Positions 32,860 through 43,386 of a stretch of 64,000 nucleotides of DNA are shown one piece after another. The notes beneath the pieces are model-generated. The model saw only the letters and a program-made list of their open reading frames with translations, had not been told where the DNA came from and did no database searches. Source of the DNA: Pleurostoma richardsiae (Eukaryota; Ascomycota; Sordariomycetes; Calosphaeriales; Pleurostomataceae); the NCBI GenBank assembly GCA_030052745.1, contig JANBVO010000001.1, positions 248,001 through 312,000 on the forward strand. The letters run 5' to 3'. The translations under genes and the position numbers were made by a program. The first letter of the stretch is position 1, and each line of letters begins with the position of its first letter.

Positions 32860-34656
32860 ATGGCCCAGACGATCCCACCGTCGCCAGCGCCCTCGAACGA
32901 TGAGATTCTCCCGACAGGCTTCAGTCATCTCGTACAACACAACGCCGCCACTTCCTATCCTTGCGACCCCCTCGCCATGGATCCCAACAGCATCCAGGTC
33001 AAGTCGCAGCCAGTATCCAGGATAGGCACCCCGGCTCCTCAAATGCAGATTCATCAGGATTACGACGGCCTGCCGTATCAACAACAGGGGACATACCCAT
33101 TCGTAGGTGGACGTGCTCAAGATGTGGAGTGCGGCGCTGACAGTTATCCACAGCATGGCTATCAACATCCCATTTACCCGAACGAGCAGAGCCAGTATGG
33201 ACCACTTCCAGATGAGCTCCGCCCGCAGGTGAGCATCTACCCTGAGCATCCTCTGATGAACCTAGCCACTGACACATGACGGAACGCGCAGCCGTACAGC
33301 ACACCCGTAGCATCGCCACCGACCCCGTCGCAATGGTCCGACGTCATCAACCTGCGAAGCGGAAGCGTCCGGAAAGACCAGGGTCCAAAGTCCCTTGCAG
33401 CGAGAACCGATCGCGTCCAGAAATCCACCACGTCGAGAAAGAAGAAGGAGCGCGCCAAGGCACCCAGCAAGGTTGCGAAGCTCGACAAGCCCCTCAGCGA
33501 GCTGACAAAAGACTGGACGACAGTTCCGGTGGTCGACATCGAGGCATACGTCAACAGATCTGTGGAGGAGAGGAGAAGAGAAGTTCAATCCGGAAAGACG
33601 CCTGGTCGCGTAAAGCGGCCGATGAACGCCTTCATGCTCTACCGGAAGGCGTACCAGACGCGGACCAAGGACTGGTGTCTCCACAACAACCACCAGGTCG
33701 TCTCGCAAGTCTGTGGGCAGAGCTGGCCGCTCGAGCCGGACGAAGTCCGCGAGCAGTTCAACGAGTGGGCGCGCACCGAGAGGCTCAACCACCAGATGGC
33801 GCATCCCGACTATAAGTTCACTCCCGCGAAGCCAAAGGCCGGTAAGCGAAAGGCGGAGTCCGATGATGAAGGCAACGCGTCGGCAGCGGAAGACTTCGAC
33901 TGGGAGAGAGGCCGGGCCATCTCCCGGAGCCGGTCGAGGGCCCGGACGCAGACACCCTTATCAGACGGGGGCGGTGAATACCAGCCCAACCATAACGCCT
34001 ACCCCTACCCTTATGCAGTGTCGGCTCCGATGCCTAGGACTATGCCTTCGTTTAATCAATCCTCCTTCCAATACTCTAATCCCGGGAAGCCGACGCCGAT
34101 GCAATACGACTATAGAGTAGCAGAGCAGGGCCAGTACTACCAGCAGCACGTCCAGCCGACACACCACGCTCGTATGCACATACGCGGCGGCGTTGAGGAT
34201 GTCATGATCCACAAGACGCCGTCACCGGCCGCGGGGTATCATTCGTCACAGCAAGCGGACATGTTGGCAGCGCACTACGCTTCACCCCCTTCGCAGATCA
34301 TGGAGCAGCACGGCCAGCCGCTCCAGTTCAACCATCACGTCGATCCTCTGCTATTCCCCCAAGGTGGTGGCCTCATGGATCCAAGCCTGGCTCCGTGGCT
34401 GGCGGAGGGCGGCCTGGACGGCACGCAGGGCTGGGAAATGAGCGGGCCCCAAGGCCAGCCGCATCCGCAGCACTCCACGCAGGGCACGGAGGGAGCGACT
34501 CAACAGCAATTTGGATCGGTGCCTTACGCGACCCTTGACCAAACCCTGTTGCAGGACCCGCTGCTGAAGGGCAACACGGACAGCTGGCAGATATCGACGC
34601 TGGAGGGTGACCATCTGGATAACTGGGCGGACAACACGCCCAAGAACGAGGGATGA
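32860..34656 (+). CDS. HMG-box transcription factor (MATA_HMG type)
   Basis: Sequence-specific DNA-binding regulator. Exons 32860-33228 and 33292-34656 (63 nt intron, donor GTGAGC, acceptor GCAG) give 577 codons. The first 125 residues are Gln/Pro/Tyr-rich. Lys-rich sequence (RKKKERAKAP) precedes the HMG box at about residues 228-300, seen as RVKRPMNAFMLYRKAYQTR, then NNHQVVSQVCGQSWPLEPDE and MAHPDYKFTPAK. The box resembles mating-type and Ste11/FMF-1-like sexual regulators rather than chromatin HMGB proteins. The last 270 residues are Gln/Pro/His-rich and disordered, likely an activation region. A long gene-free 5' region suggests complex control. It is not a mating-type locus: no alpha-box gene, APN2 or SLA2 is adjacent. 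The exact orthologue is uncertain. Confidence 0.85.
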
Positions 34657-35532
34657 TGAATGAGAAGGGAGCAACAGCACGGTGCCCCTGGAGGGCAAAT
34701 GGGATATGTAGTCATTTTCTTGTATGCAGAGTTTCATGATGCATCTGACGCATTGCTCGTCTTTCCATGAGTTTGGGTACTTCTTTCTTGTCTTGCAAAG
34801 GGAAGGCAACGCCGCATTCTGGCAAGGGCGCATACCACAACGGCCACTGGCGTTATGGGTCTTCCGGTCTGGATCTGGGAGTGATTTGGGAACTTGGGGA
34901 GATAGGGGAGAGTCCTGTCCTGAGGGATATAAATGCTTGGACTCACCTGCACATAGATCTATCCTGCGGTTATTTGGGCAATCAAGTCTGCAACAACTGT
35001 CACAAAGGAAGTTTGAGTCTACCCGAGAGACGTCAGAGCCTGCTCCCCCGTGCTGGCTATGTATCCTTGTTCATGACGGGTTTGTAGTTGTCACACTGCT
35101 GCTCCTTGATCTTGGCGCGACTCGAGACAGAAACAATAGCCATTGTGTCATCACAGCCTATAGCTGGCCGCGGAACGGGAATGGTTATAATCAGAGATCA
35201 AGATCGTTTTGCTGGAAACCCAGACTTGACGCCTGGCATAAAGAAGAGCACAATAGACTTTCAGAAGTGGTGATTCAGGGTGTTAGGGTTGTGGGTGATC
35301 TACATTTCGCTGCTTTTTCCGTCAATGGCATTGTTTGGGATCCTTGTAGAGAGGCGTATTGCCCTTTATCGCATAATAATTTCGTGTCAACAAGCTATCC
35401 CTGGCTAGTAGCATTTCCCCGCCATCCCCTGGAATGACGACCGCTTTCGTGAATTTTGTTACGTCGTTCAAGCAAACAACGGATAACTCCAAGCAATCAA
35501 GCTACGCACTGCCTGTACAGATCTCACTCGAG
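34657..35532. other. Intergenic region, HMG gene / EMC5
   Basis: 3' flank of the HMG gene and promoter of EMC5. A 237-codon + frame fills most of it (34724-35437), but it shows no domain and its codon third positions are not GC-biased as in the neighbouring genes. Confidence 0.5.
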
Positions 35533-36034
35533 ATGACGTTGATATCAAAGGCCATAACCACCTTCGGCCTTGTGCTCCTGGCACACGCGTGAGTTGACAA
35601 GCGACCCCGCCTGTGCACCGACCGATGTCCCGTCACTAACGGCCGCCGCGCAACACAGCTGCTACTCCGCGCAGGAGCACACGGCGCTGCAGTCCCTCCG
35701 CGCCACCAGCGCCTCGCTGACGTCCGCCACCTCGGCGTCGACGTCCCTACCCCTCGACATCTCGATCGAGACCATCGTCGGCCTGGCCACCGCGACGCTG
35801 GGCCTCGTCCTCGGCACGCCGAACCTGCGGCCGATCCAGTGGCGCGTGTGGGCGGGCAAGATCGAGCGCGAGGGCGAGCAGGGGTTCCTGAAGAGCAGCG
35901 GAGAGGTCGAGAGGGACTACGTGGGCAACCCGTTCCGGATTCTGGAGACGCGACCGGGGTTCGTGGACATCCGCAAGCAGAGGAAGGAGTTCGCCGAGTG
36001 GGTGAAGGCGGGTGACGGCAACGGCGCGAAGTAG
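35533..36034 (+). CDS. EMC5: ER membrane protein complex subunit 5 (MMGT family)
   Basis: Small membrane subunit of the EMC insertase, which places tail-anchored and multi-pass proteins in the ER membrane. Exons 35533-35588 and 35659-36034 (70 nt intron, GTGAGT donor, ACAG acceptor) give 143 codons. Two membrane segments are visible: residues 3-23 (ISKAITTFGLVLLAHACYSA) and about 52-72 (SIETIVGLATATLGLVLGT). They are followed by the family segment LRPIQWRVWAGKIEREGE and a conserved C-terminal part with NPFRILETRPGFVDIRKQRK. Length and order match the family. The start is chosen because it supplies the first membrane helix. It is followed on the same strand by MSH5. Confidence 0.93.
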
Positions 36035-36855
36035 GACGAGGCTGGCTTCGGGGGGTGTACGAGGTGGGCGCTGTGGAGGGGCTTATCTGCCCATCTTGTG
36101 CTTTGGGGCGAGCCTGTCTTGATAGGGCGTGCGAGTATGGATGTTGCTCGATGCCAGCGAGGAATCGCCCTACAGTATGTACATCGACTGGTACATGTCC
36201 CTGCTGTGGACTTTTCTACTAAGCTGCTACAGTGACTCCAATCAACAGCGTGTCTGCAGGGCAAGAGAGTATCAAGATAGGCTCTCACACAAAGGACATA
36301 TTCGTCAATACATACCCGAAGACTGAGATGCTCATCTACCTAGGTGCCCTTAGGTACCTAGTTATGCCTTGGTGCAGATGCTCGAGCAATCATAGCATTC
36401 GCCGTGCCTCTGTATCCTCACAGCCGTAAATTCGGACTCTCCCTGGATGCTATGAGTGAGAAACTCAGGTACCTGGTACCTTGCGGTTCCCGCTTCTACA
36501 GACGCCGGGCTCCCAGACTCCCACGTAATGGACGGCAGGCACAACCGGACCGGACCGTCAAGATACGGAGCAGGTACTTAATGGCTCAAGATAACATAAC
36601 TAAGGTACATGGTATGGCCATTAAGAAGGTGCCAGGATATAATGCGTCGATGTCCCGTTCTGGAAGGCACCCCGTCATACCAGTGAAAGCCATCATTTGT
36701 CTTCAAATCCTAAGCTCCAGCTTGATGGTCAAATTCAGATCTCAGCAATCCCTCCAGACCCAGGTTGAGCCAACGGCGTTCTCAGTCTCCAGTCACCGTT
36801 ACAAACCAAGGCTGATACGATACGCCTTGCTGAAAGGAGTCGGGATAAAGCAGCC
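36035..36855. other. Intergenic region, EMC5 / MSH5
   Basis: MSH5 promoter. Three GGTACC palindromes (36353, 36468, 36475), two of them inside a repeated AGGTACCTGGTACC arrangement, are the only structure seen; no supportable gene. Confidence 0.55.
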
Positions 36856-39800
36856 ATGGAGCCTGACGGCGTGAGTCGGCCAACCTTCTCCAGCTGCCGC
36901 TCACGGTCCCGAGCCGCTTCCAGTTCGTCACCAGTAGGTAACACGAGAAGATCGCCTACTCCAGCCCATGCGAGGTCCTCTCCCATCCCATCGACTCCCT
37001 CTGTCCATTCGCGGCAATCCCTCGAGAGATTGTTAAGCAAGTCATCATCCTCTCTTTCTCAAGGAAGGTCACCTTCTCGGACACTAACACCAGCCCGACG
37101 CGTTCCGGAATATCCCCAGTCAAGAGCTGCTGGGCCTCGAACTTCTACTTCTCGTAATCTATCCTTAGCTTCCACCGACTCCTCTGTACGCTCCAGCGGA
37201 CCATCAAGTCAGCACAGCCATTTTGACGATGGAAATAGCTTCGATGGCAGTGAAGACGATGACATCTCGAACGAGGTGATAATGGCTATCGAGATGAAGC
37301 AAAGGAGAGCCGTCGGCTGTGCATATTATGTCGCCATCGAAGAGGCTCTGTACCTACAGGAAGACATCCCAGTGGCCGGATTGGAGCTTGTTGAAACGCT
37401 ATTGGTCCACGTCCAGCCCACGACGATTCTTATCCCAAGCCGTGGCCCTGATGAGTTGGCCGAATACCTAGAAGCTAACGCGCAAGACCTTGATGGTCAT
37501 ACCAGAGGTGGGCCATATTCCCAACTTCAAGTCAGTTTTTCCGTGCTCATGATCATAGGTCTTGTCTCGGGCGCGTATATCTTACGAACTATTAGCTCAT
37601 CTGAGTTCCGGTACGAGACCGCCAGAGAGCAGCTCCTCAATCTCAAGCCGGATCATCTTCATTCGCAGACAGTACAGTTCCACACGGTAGTAGAAGACGA
37701 AGCAGTTGACGACCTCGACGGGGATGCTACAGGGGGACAAAAGCAAAGTAGACTAATGCGTCTGAGCACACTCATCAACCTGGACAGCACTGTATCCGTA
37801 GGTTTCTGTTCTATGATTTATGAACTATGCTAAATCATAACCAGATAGGCTGCGCCGGTGCGGTTCTAAGTGAGATTCAGCGGAGAAAAGCTGCTGAATA
37901 TCATCCCAATGATCCTGACGCCTTCTCCTCGTTTCGTATAAAGTCACTTACAATGCTTACCCTGTCAAATTCCATGTTTGTCAATGCGGATGCCCTAGCG
38001 TCACTCCAAATCCTCGGGTCCGAAGCTCATCCAAATACCATGATGCAAGGGCCTGACAAGGCAAACTCTGGTGCAAAGGAGAGCCTCTCAGTGTATGGCC
38101 TTCTACACTTCCTTGCGTCCACTCCACAGGGAAAGGCGAAGCTTCGCCAGCTGTTCTTGAGGCCTAGTGTCGACCTAGGGATCATCCGTGAGCGGCAACA
38201 TACTATATCTGTCTTACTTCGGCCGGAAAATGGCACAACCATTGAAAATCTCACGAAGACCCTGAAGAAGATACGAAACATCAGGACTACGATGACGGCC
38301 CTACACAAAGGAGTCAGCCGCCCTCCCGGCCAAGCTTCCGTCGAACGGGGGACGTGGGCCGCGCTCCAGTGCTTTGCAGCACACGTGGTAGACCTACGAG
38401 GGAGCATCAGATCGATACAGGGCGGTGACACCCTAGAGATTTCGGCGAAAGTACGTTTATTTACCTGACCTGGACATTGTGCCTGAAGACTAATAGCTTG
38501 TAGGTGCTCAATGGGATCCACCAAGCTGAACTCATGCGCGTTGGGGAGATGATTGCTCAGACAATAGATTTCGAGGAGTCGAAAGAGAGTCAACGGACCG
38601 CAGTAGCCCAAGGCGTGAGCAATGAGCTAGACACTTTGAAGCGGACATACCATGGTATGGAGCACTTCCTGACAGAGGCCAGGGAGGCTTTGATGGAAGA
38701 AATTCCGGCTTGGGCACGTCCCTACATCAAGACGTGCATATACTACCCCCAACTAGGGTTTCTCACGGCTGTGAGTATCAACCCCGAGACAGGATTGGCA
38801 GGCTACGAAGGAGAGGGTCTCGTAGAGGACGGCTGGCAACAGATGTTCTTGGATAACGGCGTCATATACTACAAGAACAGGCGCATGCGCGAACTCGACA
38901 AGGATATCGGGGACTTGTACTGCGCCATTGTTGGTGAGTATCGTTGTTGTACCACAGAATTCCTAAGCAAGGCTGATGTAGAGCAGACAGGGAAATCGAG
39001 ATCATATACGAGCTTGGAGTCGCTGTGTTGACGCATGAAGACGCCTTACTGGCAGCTTCAGACTTATGTGGCGAGTTCGACGGCCTCCTGGCACTTGCAC
39101 TGGGCGCAGCCAAGTACAACTGGACGGCACCACAGATGACAGACCTTAACATCATCCACATCCGGGACGGTCGCCATCCTCTCCAGGAACTCGTCGTACC
39201 GTCCTTTATCGCCAACGACTGTTTTCTTGCCGGTGGCCGGGGCAATGAAGTTGACAATGAGAGCTTAGAAGCAATCGAGCAGCTTGACATATGTCCGAGC
39301 ATGCTTGTGTTAACGGGCCCAAACCACTCGGGGAAGAGTATCTACATCAAGCAGGTTGCGCTGATCGTATTCCTCGCCCACATTGGCAGCTTCATTCCTG
39401 CCCGTGAAGCTACTATTGGTTTAACCGATCGCCTCCTAACACGGATAGCTACGAGAGAAAGCGTCTCCCGAAATGAGAGTGCCTTCGCCATTGACCTGCG
39501 ACAGGCGGCCTTCTCCATGAATTTTGCGACCAGAAGGAGTCTGGTTCTCATTGACGAGTTCGGCAAAGGCACCAACTCTGCGGACGGAGCCGGCCTGGTT
39601 ACGGCCCTCTTAGATAACTTTCTGAGTTTGGGGGACGAAAGGCCCAAAATTATAGCAGCTACACATTTCCACGAGATCTTCGAGAATGATATGTTAGAGG
39701 AGCGTCAGGAGTTACGCTTCGCTAATCTGGAAGTCCGCCTAGATCTTGACGCTGAAGACCGGGAGGATCAGGTCATCTGTCTCTACCGTCTCGTCCACGG

Positions 39801-40113
39801 TCGGAGCAACTCCAGTTTCGGGACTCGCTGCGCCGCCATGAACGGCGTTGACGCTGCAGTCGTCGAAAGGGCGGAAGCTATATCTCTCTTGCTTGCACGA
39901 GGCGAAGACCTTCGCGCCTCTTGCGCGAAGCTTTCTGATCGAGAGGCGTTGAGGCTCGAGGAGGCTGAGTCGGTGGCTCGTGAGTTTCTAGAGATCGACA
40001 TCCCGCCTCCGAAGCCGCGAGGTTTACGCGGAATCGCACGCGGCAGCAGCGAGTCTGCTTCTACTCGTAACTTACTACAACAAGTGCTAGCGGCCGGGCC
40101 TTCCGACATCTGA
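36856..40113 (+). CDS. MSH5: Meiotic MutS homologue MSH5
   Basis: Partner of Msh4 in the MutS-gamma clamp that stabilises recombination intermediates and promotes meiotic crossovers; it lacks mismatch repair activity. Exons 36856-37507, 37559-37797, 37845-38450, 38504-38933 and 38987-40113 give 1017 codons. The first 140 residues are Ser/Arg/Pro-rich and disordered. The MutS core follows (YYVAIEEALYLQEDIPVAGL, LLHFLASTPQGKAKLRQLFL). The ATPase has Walker A GPNHSGKS near residue 753 and Walker B LVLIDEFGKGTNSADG near 828, with ATRESVSRNESAF between, which identifies MSH5 rather than MSH4. The 51 nt first intron is stop-free and in frame. The last intron ends in a tandem GAGCAG acceptor (38983 or 38986), so one extra Ala is possible. 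Confidence 0.93.
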
Positions 40114-40691
40114 CGATGTGTGAAAAGCCACCAAAGCCACCTTGGAAGGAATCAACATGATATTCGATTTATCTGAGACATGCGTGGTTCTGACGTAAAG
40201 AGGAGCGTCGTGGCTGCCATACTTTCCGGTTCTCTGTGCATGACATGTCTGAAATAAGACGAGTGAAGTGACCCAGGTGAATGGCTGGGAATACGGCGCG
40301 TAATGCTTTGCTGGCCTTGTAACTTCAACATTTGAGCTAGGTAGGTAGGTATCCTAGCCGAGGGAGAGCCATGATAGAGTTTTGAGGGGCTTTGCTAGAT
40401 CGCGTCTCACGGCCACGGTAATAAACCTTTCTTCTGATATCATATCATCATACACAGAGTGCCCATTTCGTCCAACAGACTATGTTCATTCGGAACATCC
40501 ATCTTTCTCCCTAGACCACCTCTTTCCACTACATTTCCCTCCCCAACCTGCCGCACCCCCCAAGTCCAAACCCTCGCTTCCATGCAAATGCTATATGGTA
40601 CAGAACCGATGACCTCTCCAGGCCGTCACACAATTAACAATTACGTCGCATCTAGAAAAGCCGAGACAACGGCCAAACGCCCCTTAGACAT
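40114..40691. other. Convergent intergenic region, MSH5 / CFEM gene
   Basis: 3' flanks only. A GTAGGTAGGTA stretch lies near 40341. No gene-like sequence. Confidence 0.55.
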
Positions 40692-41516
40692 TCACCACCA
40701 CTGCGATGCGAGCAAGACGGCTAGGGGTAGGGCGGCGAGGGCGCTGCCGGACGCGCCGCTCCTCCAGGACGGTGCAGAGTTTGTAGCCGCGAAGGGACTC
40801 GAATCAGTGGGGTCGCTATTCCGGGCAGACCTTGTGGACGTAGAGGAGGAGGCGGACTGAGACGACGCGCTCGACGTTGAGGGGGCCGCCACGGAGATCG
40901 TGCTGGTACGGAGAGGAGCGATGCTCGTCGTTGTTGGCACCACGCTGGAGCTGCTGATAGAGGAAGAGGTGAACGCTGAGCTGGTGGAGGTACCGCTGGT
41001 TGACGACGTGGTCCTCTCGCTCTGCGCAGTGGAAGACGTGGTCTCATGCTTAGACGACGACGCCTTCGTTGTTGTTGTTGTTGCGGCCTCTGTTGTAGTC
41101 GACGATGTCGTCTTCACCACAACCTTGGTGGTCGTGGTCGCAGCCGTCGTCGACGTCGTGGTTGCCGCCGGGAGCAGGCTCGAGGCAAGCTGCTCAGCTT
41201 CCTCGATGCTCGAGTCCGAGATGGACCGCCCGAGGGCGGCGCAGCCCTCCTGTATGGGGCTCAGGAAGTCTGCGTCCACGGAGGCGAGCTCGTCCGCGCA
41301 GTCGCGCGCCATGCACGCGACGACGGCGTCGAGGAGGCCGCTCTTCTTGGCCGCCTTGCACATGCACTTGGGGTTGTCGGTGCCGCACTCGGCCTCGCCC
41401 ACGCACTTGCTCGCACAGTCAGAGAAGTCGAAGTCGGCGCTGTGGCCCAGGGCGGCGGGGAGCAGCAGCAGCAGCGCCGCGACGAGCGCCGCGGGGCGGG
41501 TGTTTGCAGGCAGCAT
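40692..41516 (-). CDS. CFEM-domain GPI-anchored surface protein
   Basis: Secreted fungal cell-surface protein; CFEM proteins bind haem or act in host interaction and cell-wall function. With the start at 41516 the protein has 274 residues; an upstream in-frame ATG at 41549 would add 11 residues before the signal peptide. The signal peptide (PAALVAALLLLLPAALG) ends near residue 24. The CFEM domain spans about residues 28-98 with eight Cys: DC, KC, EC, then CMC-type spacing (KCMC), AC, DC and GC. A Thr/Ser-rich stalk of about 150 residues follows, then a hydrophobic end (ALAALPLAVLLASQWW) fit for GPI attachment. No transmembrane receptor part is present. Repetitive Thr codons make an open frame on the opposite strand, which I discount. 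Confidence 0.9.
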   Translation of the reverse strand: MLPANTRPAALVAALLLLLPAALGHSADFDFSDCASKCVGEAECGTDNPKCMCKAAKKSGLLDAVVACMARDCADELASVDADFLSPIQEGCAALGRSISDSSIEEAEQLASSLLPAATTTSTTAATTTTKVVVKTTSSTTTEAATTTTTKASSSKHETTSSTAQSERTTSSTSGTSTSSAFTSSSISSSSVVPTTTSIAPLRTSTISVAAPSTSSASSQSASSSTSTRSARNSDPTDSSPFAATNSAPSWRSGASGSALAALPLAVLLASQWW

Positions 41517-41549
41517 GGCGGCTGATCTCCTGTTTCTGGGAGGGGTCAC

Positions 41550-42052
41550 CGAGACCTGTGATGCTTCTGCGACTTGGACCCTGAAAGGACGCGCGCGGTG
41601 GAAAACAGGAATTTCCCTCAGAGTCCGCGACGCAGCATCGTGAGATGTCCCAGGAGCGGAACTGGTGAGAATTCAGTCGCAAGTGGCCCGCGCCCGGCTC
41701 ACTCGGGTTCCTGGCCCTACTAAAGAGATGGCATCACAGGCTAGAAGGAGCTTATTAGCTGCGCCGGAGGCCCCCATGTCACCAACGACGTGCGAGGTGA
41801 AACAGAACTAGCGCAGCCGCCCCCTTCATTTGTCCCCTGTCAGGCCTGTCAACCTTGGTTAAGGTTGTTTTCCTGGCGGCCCCTGAAATATGGGGGGTCG
41901 CTCTCCACCAATCGGTCGGGCTGATCGTCATAATCGCGAACGCGGGTTCTACTCTATTTCCCGTTATTCTCTAGGATATTTCTCCATCGTACTCTGTATA
42001 GTGTGACGATTCCAGTCATTCCGGCTTGCATTCAATGACATCAGACACCACC
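41550..42052. other. Promoter of the CFEM gene / 3' flank of GNAT gene
   Basis: A CCAAT sequence lies at about 41909-41913. Nothing else recognisable. Confidence 0.45.
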
Positions 42053-42765
42053 TCAAAAGGCTACGCGCTCGCCTTCGCGCGGGATGAGTAGTGCCAGTTC
42101 GCAGGTCGGACGGCCTCCGTCCAGCCCCTCGCGGTACGCGACGAACCCCAGCTTCTCGTAGTACACCCCCGCGCCCGTGTTGTCCGCGTACACGACGGTC
42201 GTGAGCAGGCAGTCCTTGCCCTTGGCCGCGGCCTGGCCCGCGGCGTACCGCATCGCCGCCTGTGCCGTCTCGCGCCCGATCCCCCGCCGGCGTGCCCCAG
42301 GCAGCGTCCACACGCCATTGACGGCCCAGCACTCGGCGGAGTCGGGCAGCACGCCTGGGATCTCTAGCGGGACCGCACTGGGCCCGATCAGCGTGACGGA
42401 CGAGAGCACCGTGTTGGAGCCTTCCTGCACGGCGACGAACGGTCTGGCGGCGGGGTTGAGGACGCGCGCCCGCCAGGCGTCCTCGGTGAAGGCGGATTCC
42501 CTGGCCCAGGTTGAACCGAACGCTGCGGCCCGCCTGTGTGTCAGCCAACGAGCATCTGCCGCCAGTTGACACCGCAGCAGCAGCAGCAGTTCACAGGCCT
42601 GTTTCTTTGAGCTCAGGACTCACCTGACGGATCGAGCTCTAGGGCTTTCAGTCTGAAAGGCCTGTAGTGTTCCAGATAGAAAGCGACTCCCTCCTCATCT
42701 GGAGGGATGAGCTTGACAGACCACTGCATCACTGTCTCCGTTATAGGCTGCGTAGCGGCTGTCAT
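42053..42765 (-). CDS. GNAT-family N-acetyltransferase
   Basis: Predicted acetyl-CoA-dependent N-acetyltransferase of unknown substrate. Exons on the - strand 42765-42624 and 42522-42053, with a 101 nt intron (GTGAGT donor, CGCAG acceptor), give 203 codons. The start MTAATQPITETVMQWSVKLI and the junction ALELDPS-AFGSTWARESAF match the opening of small-molecule GNATs. The acetyl-CoA binding motif A is RRRGIGRETAQAA near residue 125 (R-x-x-G-x-G), followed by a helix and the C-terminal strand YYEKLGFVAYREG. The fold is complete. Without the upstream exon the frame would start inside the domain, so the two-exon model is preferred. It diverges from the CorA-like gene across about 620 nt. Confidence 0.88.
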
Positions 42766-43386
42766 ATTCTACGCAGCACGTACACACCGTAATTGTTAAA
42801 GAACGGCAGACGCTGGCGAACTTGATTACTGTTTGCTTTACACAAAATTGCTGTGTCACCTCATCGTATGTAGTCTGAAGACATCTCTTATATCGTTTGT
42901 GACACTGGTGAGTCCAGACATAGCGATGACTCCTGCTTCACTCTTGGCGAGTCAAGCGAGGATCGCGACTTGGTAGGAGCAAAACGGCAGACCGGCGGTC
43001 AATCAAAGACGACCCAGCTTGGATAAAGAGCCGCTAGGATCGGGAGTGCCACCTAACCGCGAGGGGCAAGTGACGGGGACCCCCGTGGCTATTTCTGGTG
43101 CGTGTGGAGACCCTTGGGGGCCGTGACACCCTCAGCTGCGCCAGCCCAACATCCATGTGCCTGCCCTGCAAGAGGCCATGCAGGCCAATGGCGCGCGCAC
43201 AGCCCGATGCAGTCCGCCTGCTGCTGCTTCGGCAGCCTTGCGCGCCTCAAGCGCTGCGAGCGCACATTATATGAGGCAACAGAGCCCTCTTCTCTTCAAT
43301 GTGACGACGCCCTCTGTCTCGCTTCACTGCTTGTTTGAATCCGGCCTGTATGGGGCTGCAAGTCGCAGGGTCTTGAAAGTGTAGAG
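42766..43386. other. Divergent promoter region, GNAT / CorA-like gene
   Basis: Upstream region shared by two genes. Short frames only; no clear element identified. Confidence 0.5.

Noticed and set aside
32860-34656. Reading the HMG-box gene as part of a mating-type locus
   Set aside because: No APN2, SLA2 or alpha-box gene adjoins it; neighbours are the PHD-finger gene and EMC5, and the protein is longer than MAT1-2-1.
36856-40113. Calling the MutS gene MSH4
   Set aside because: Walker A GPNHSGKS and ATRESVSRNESAF are MSH5-type; MSH4 has a different sequence in this stretch.
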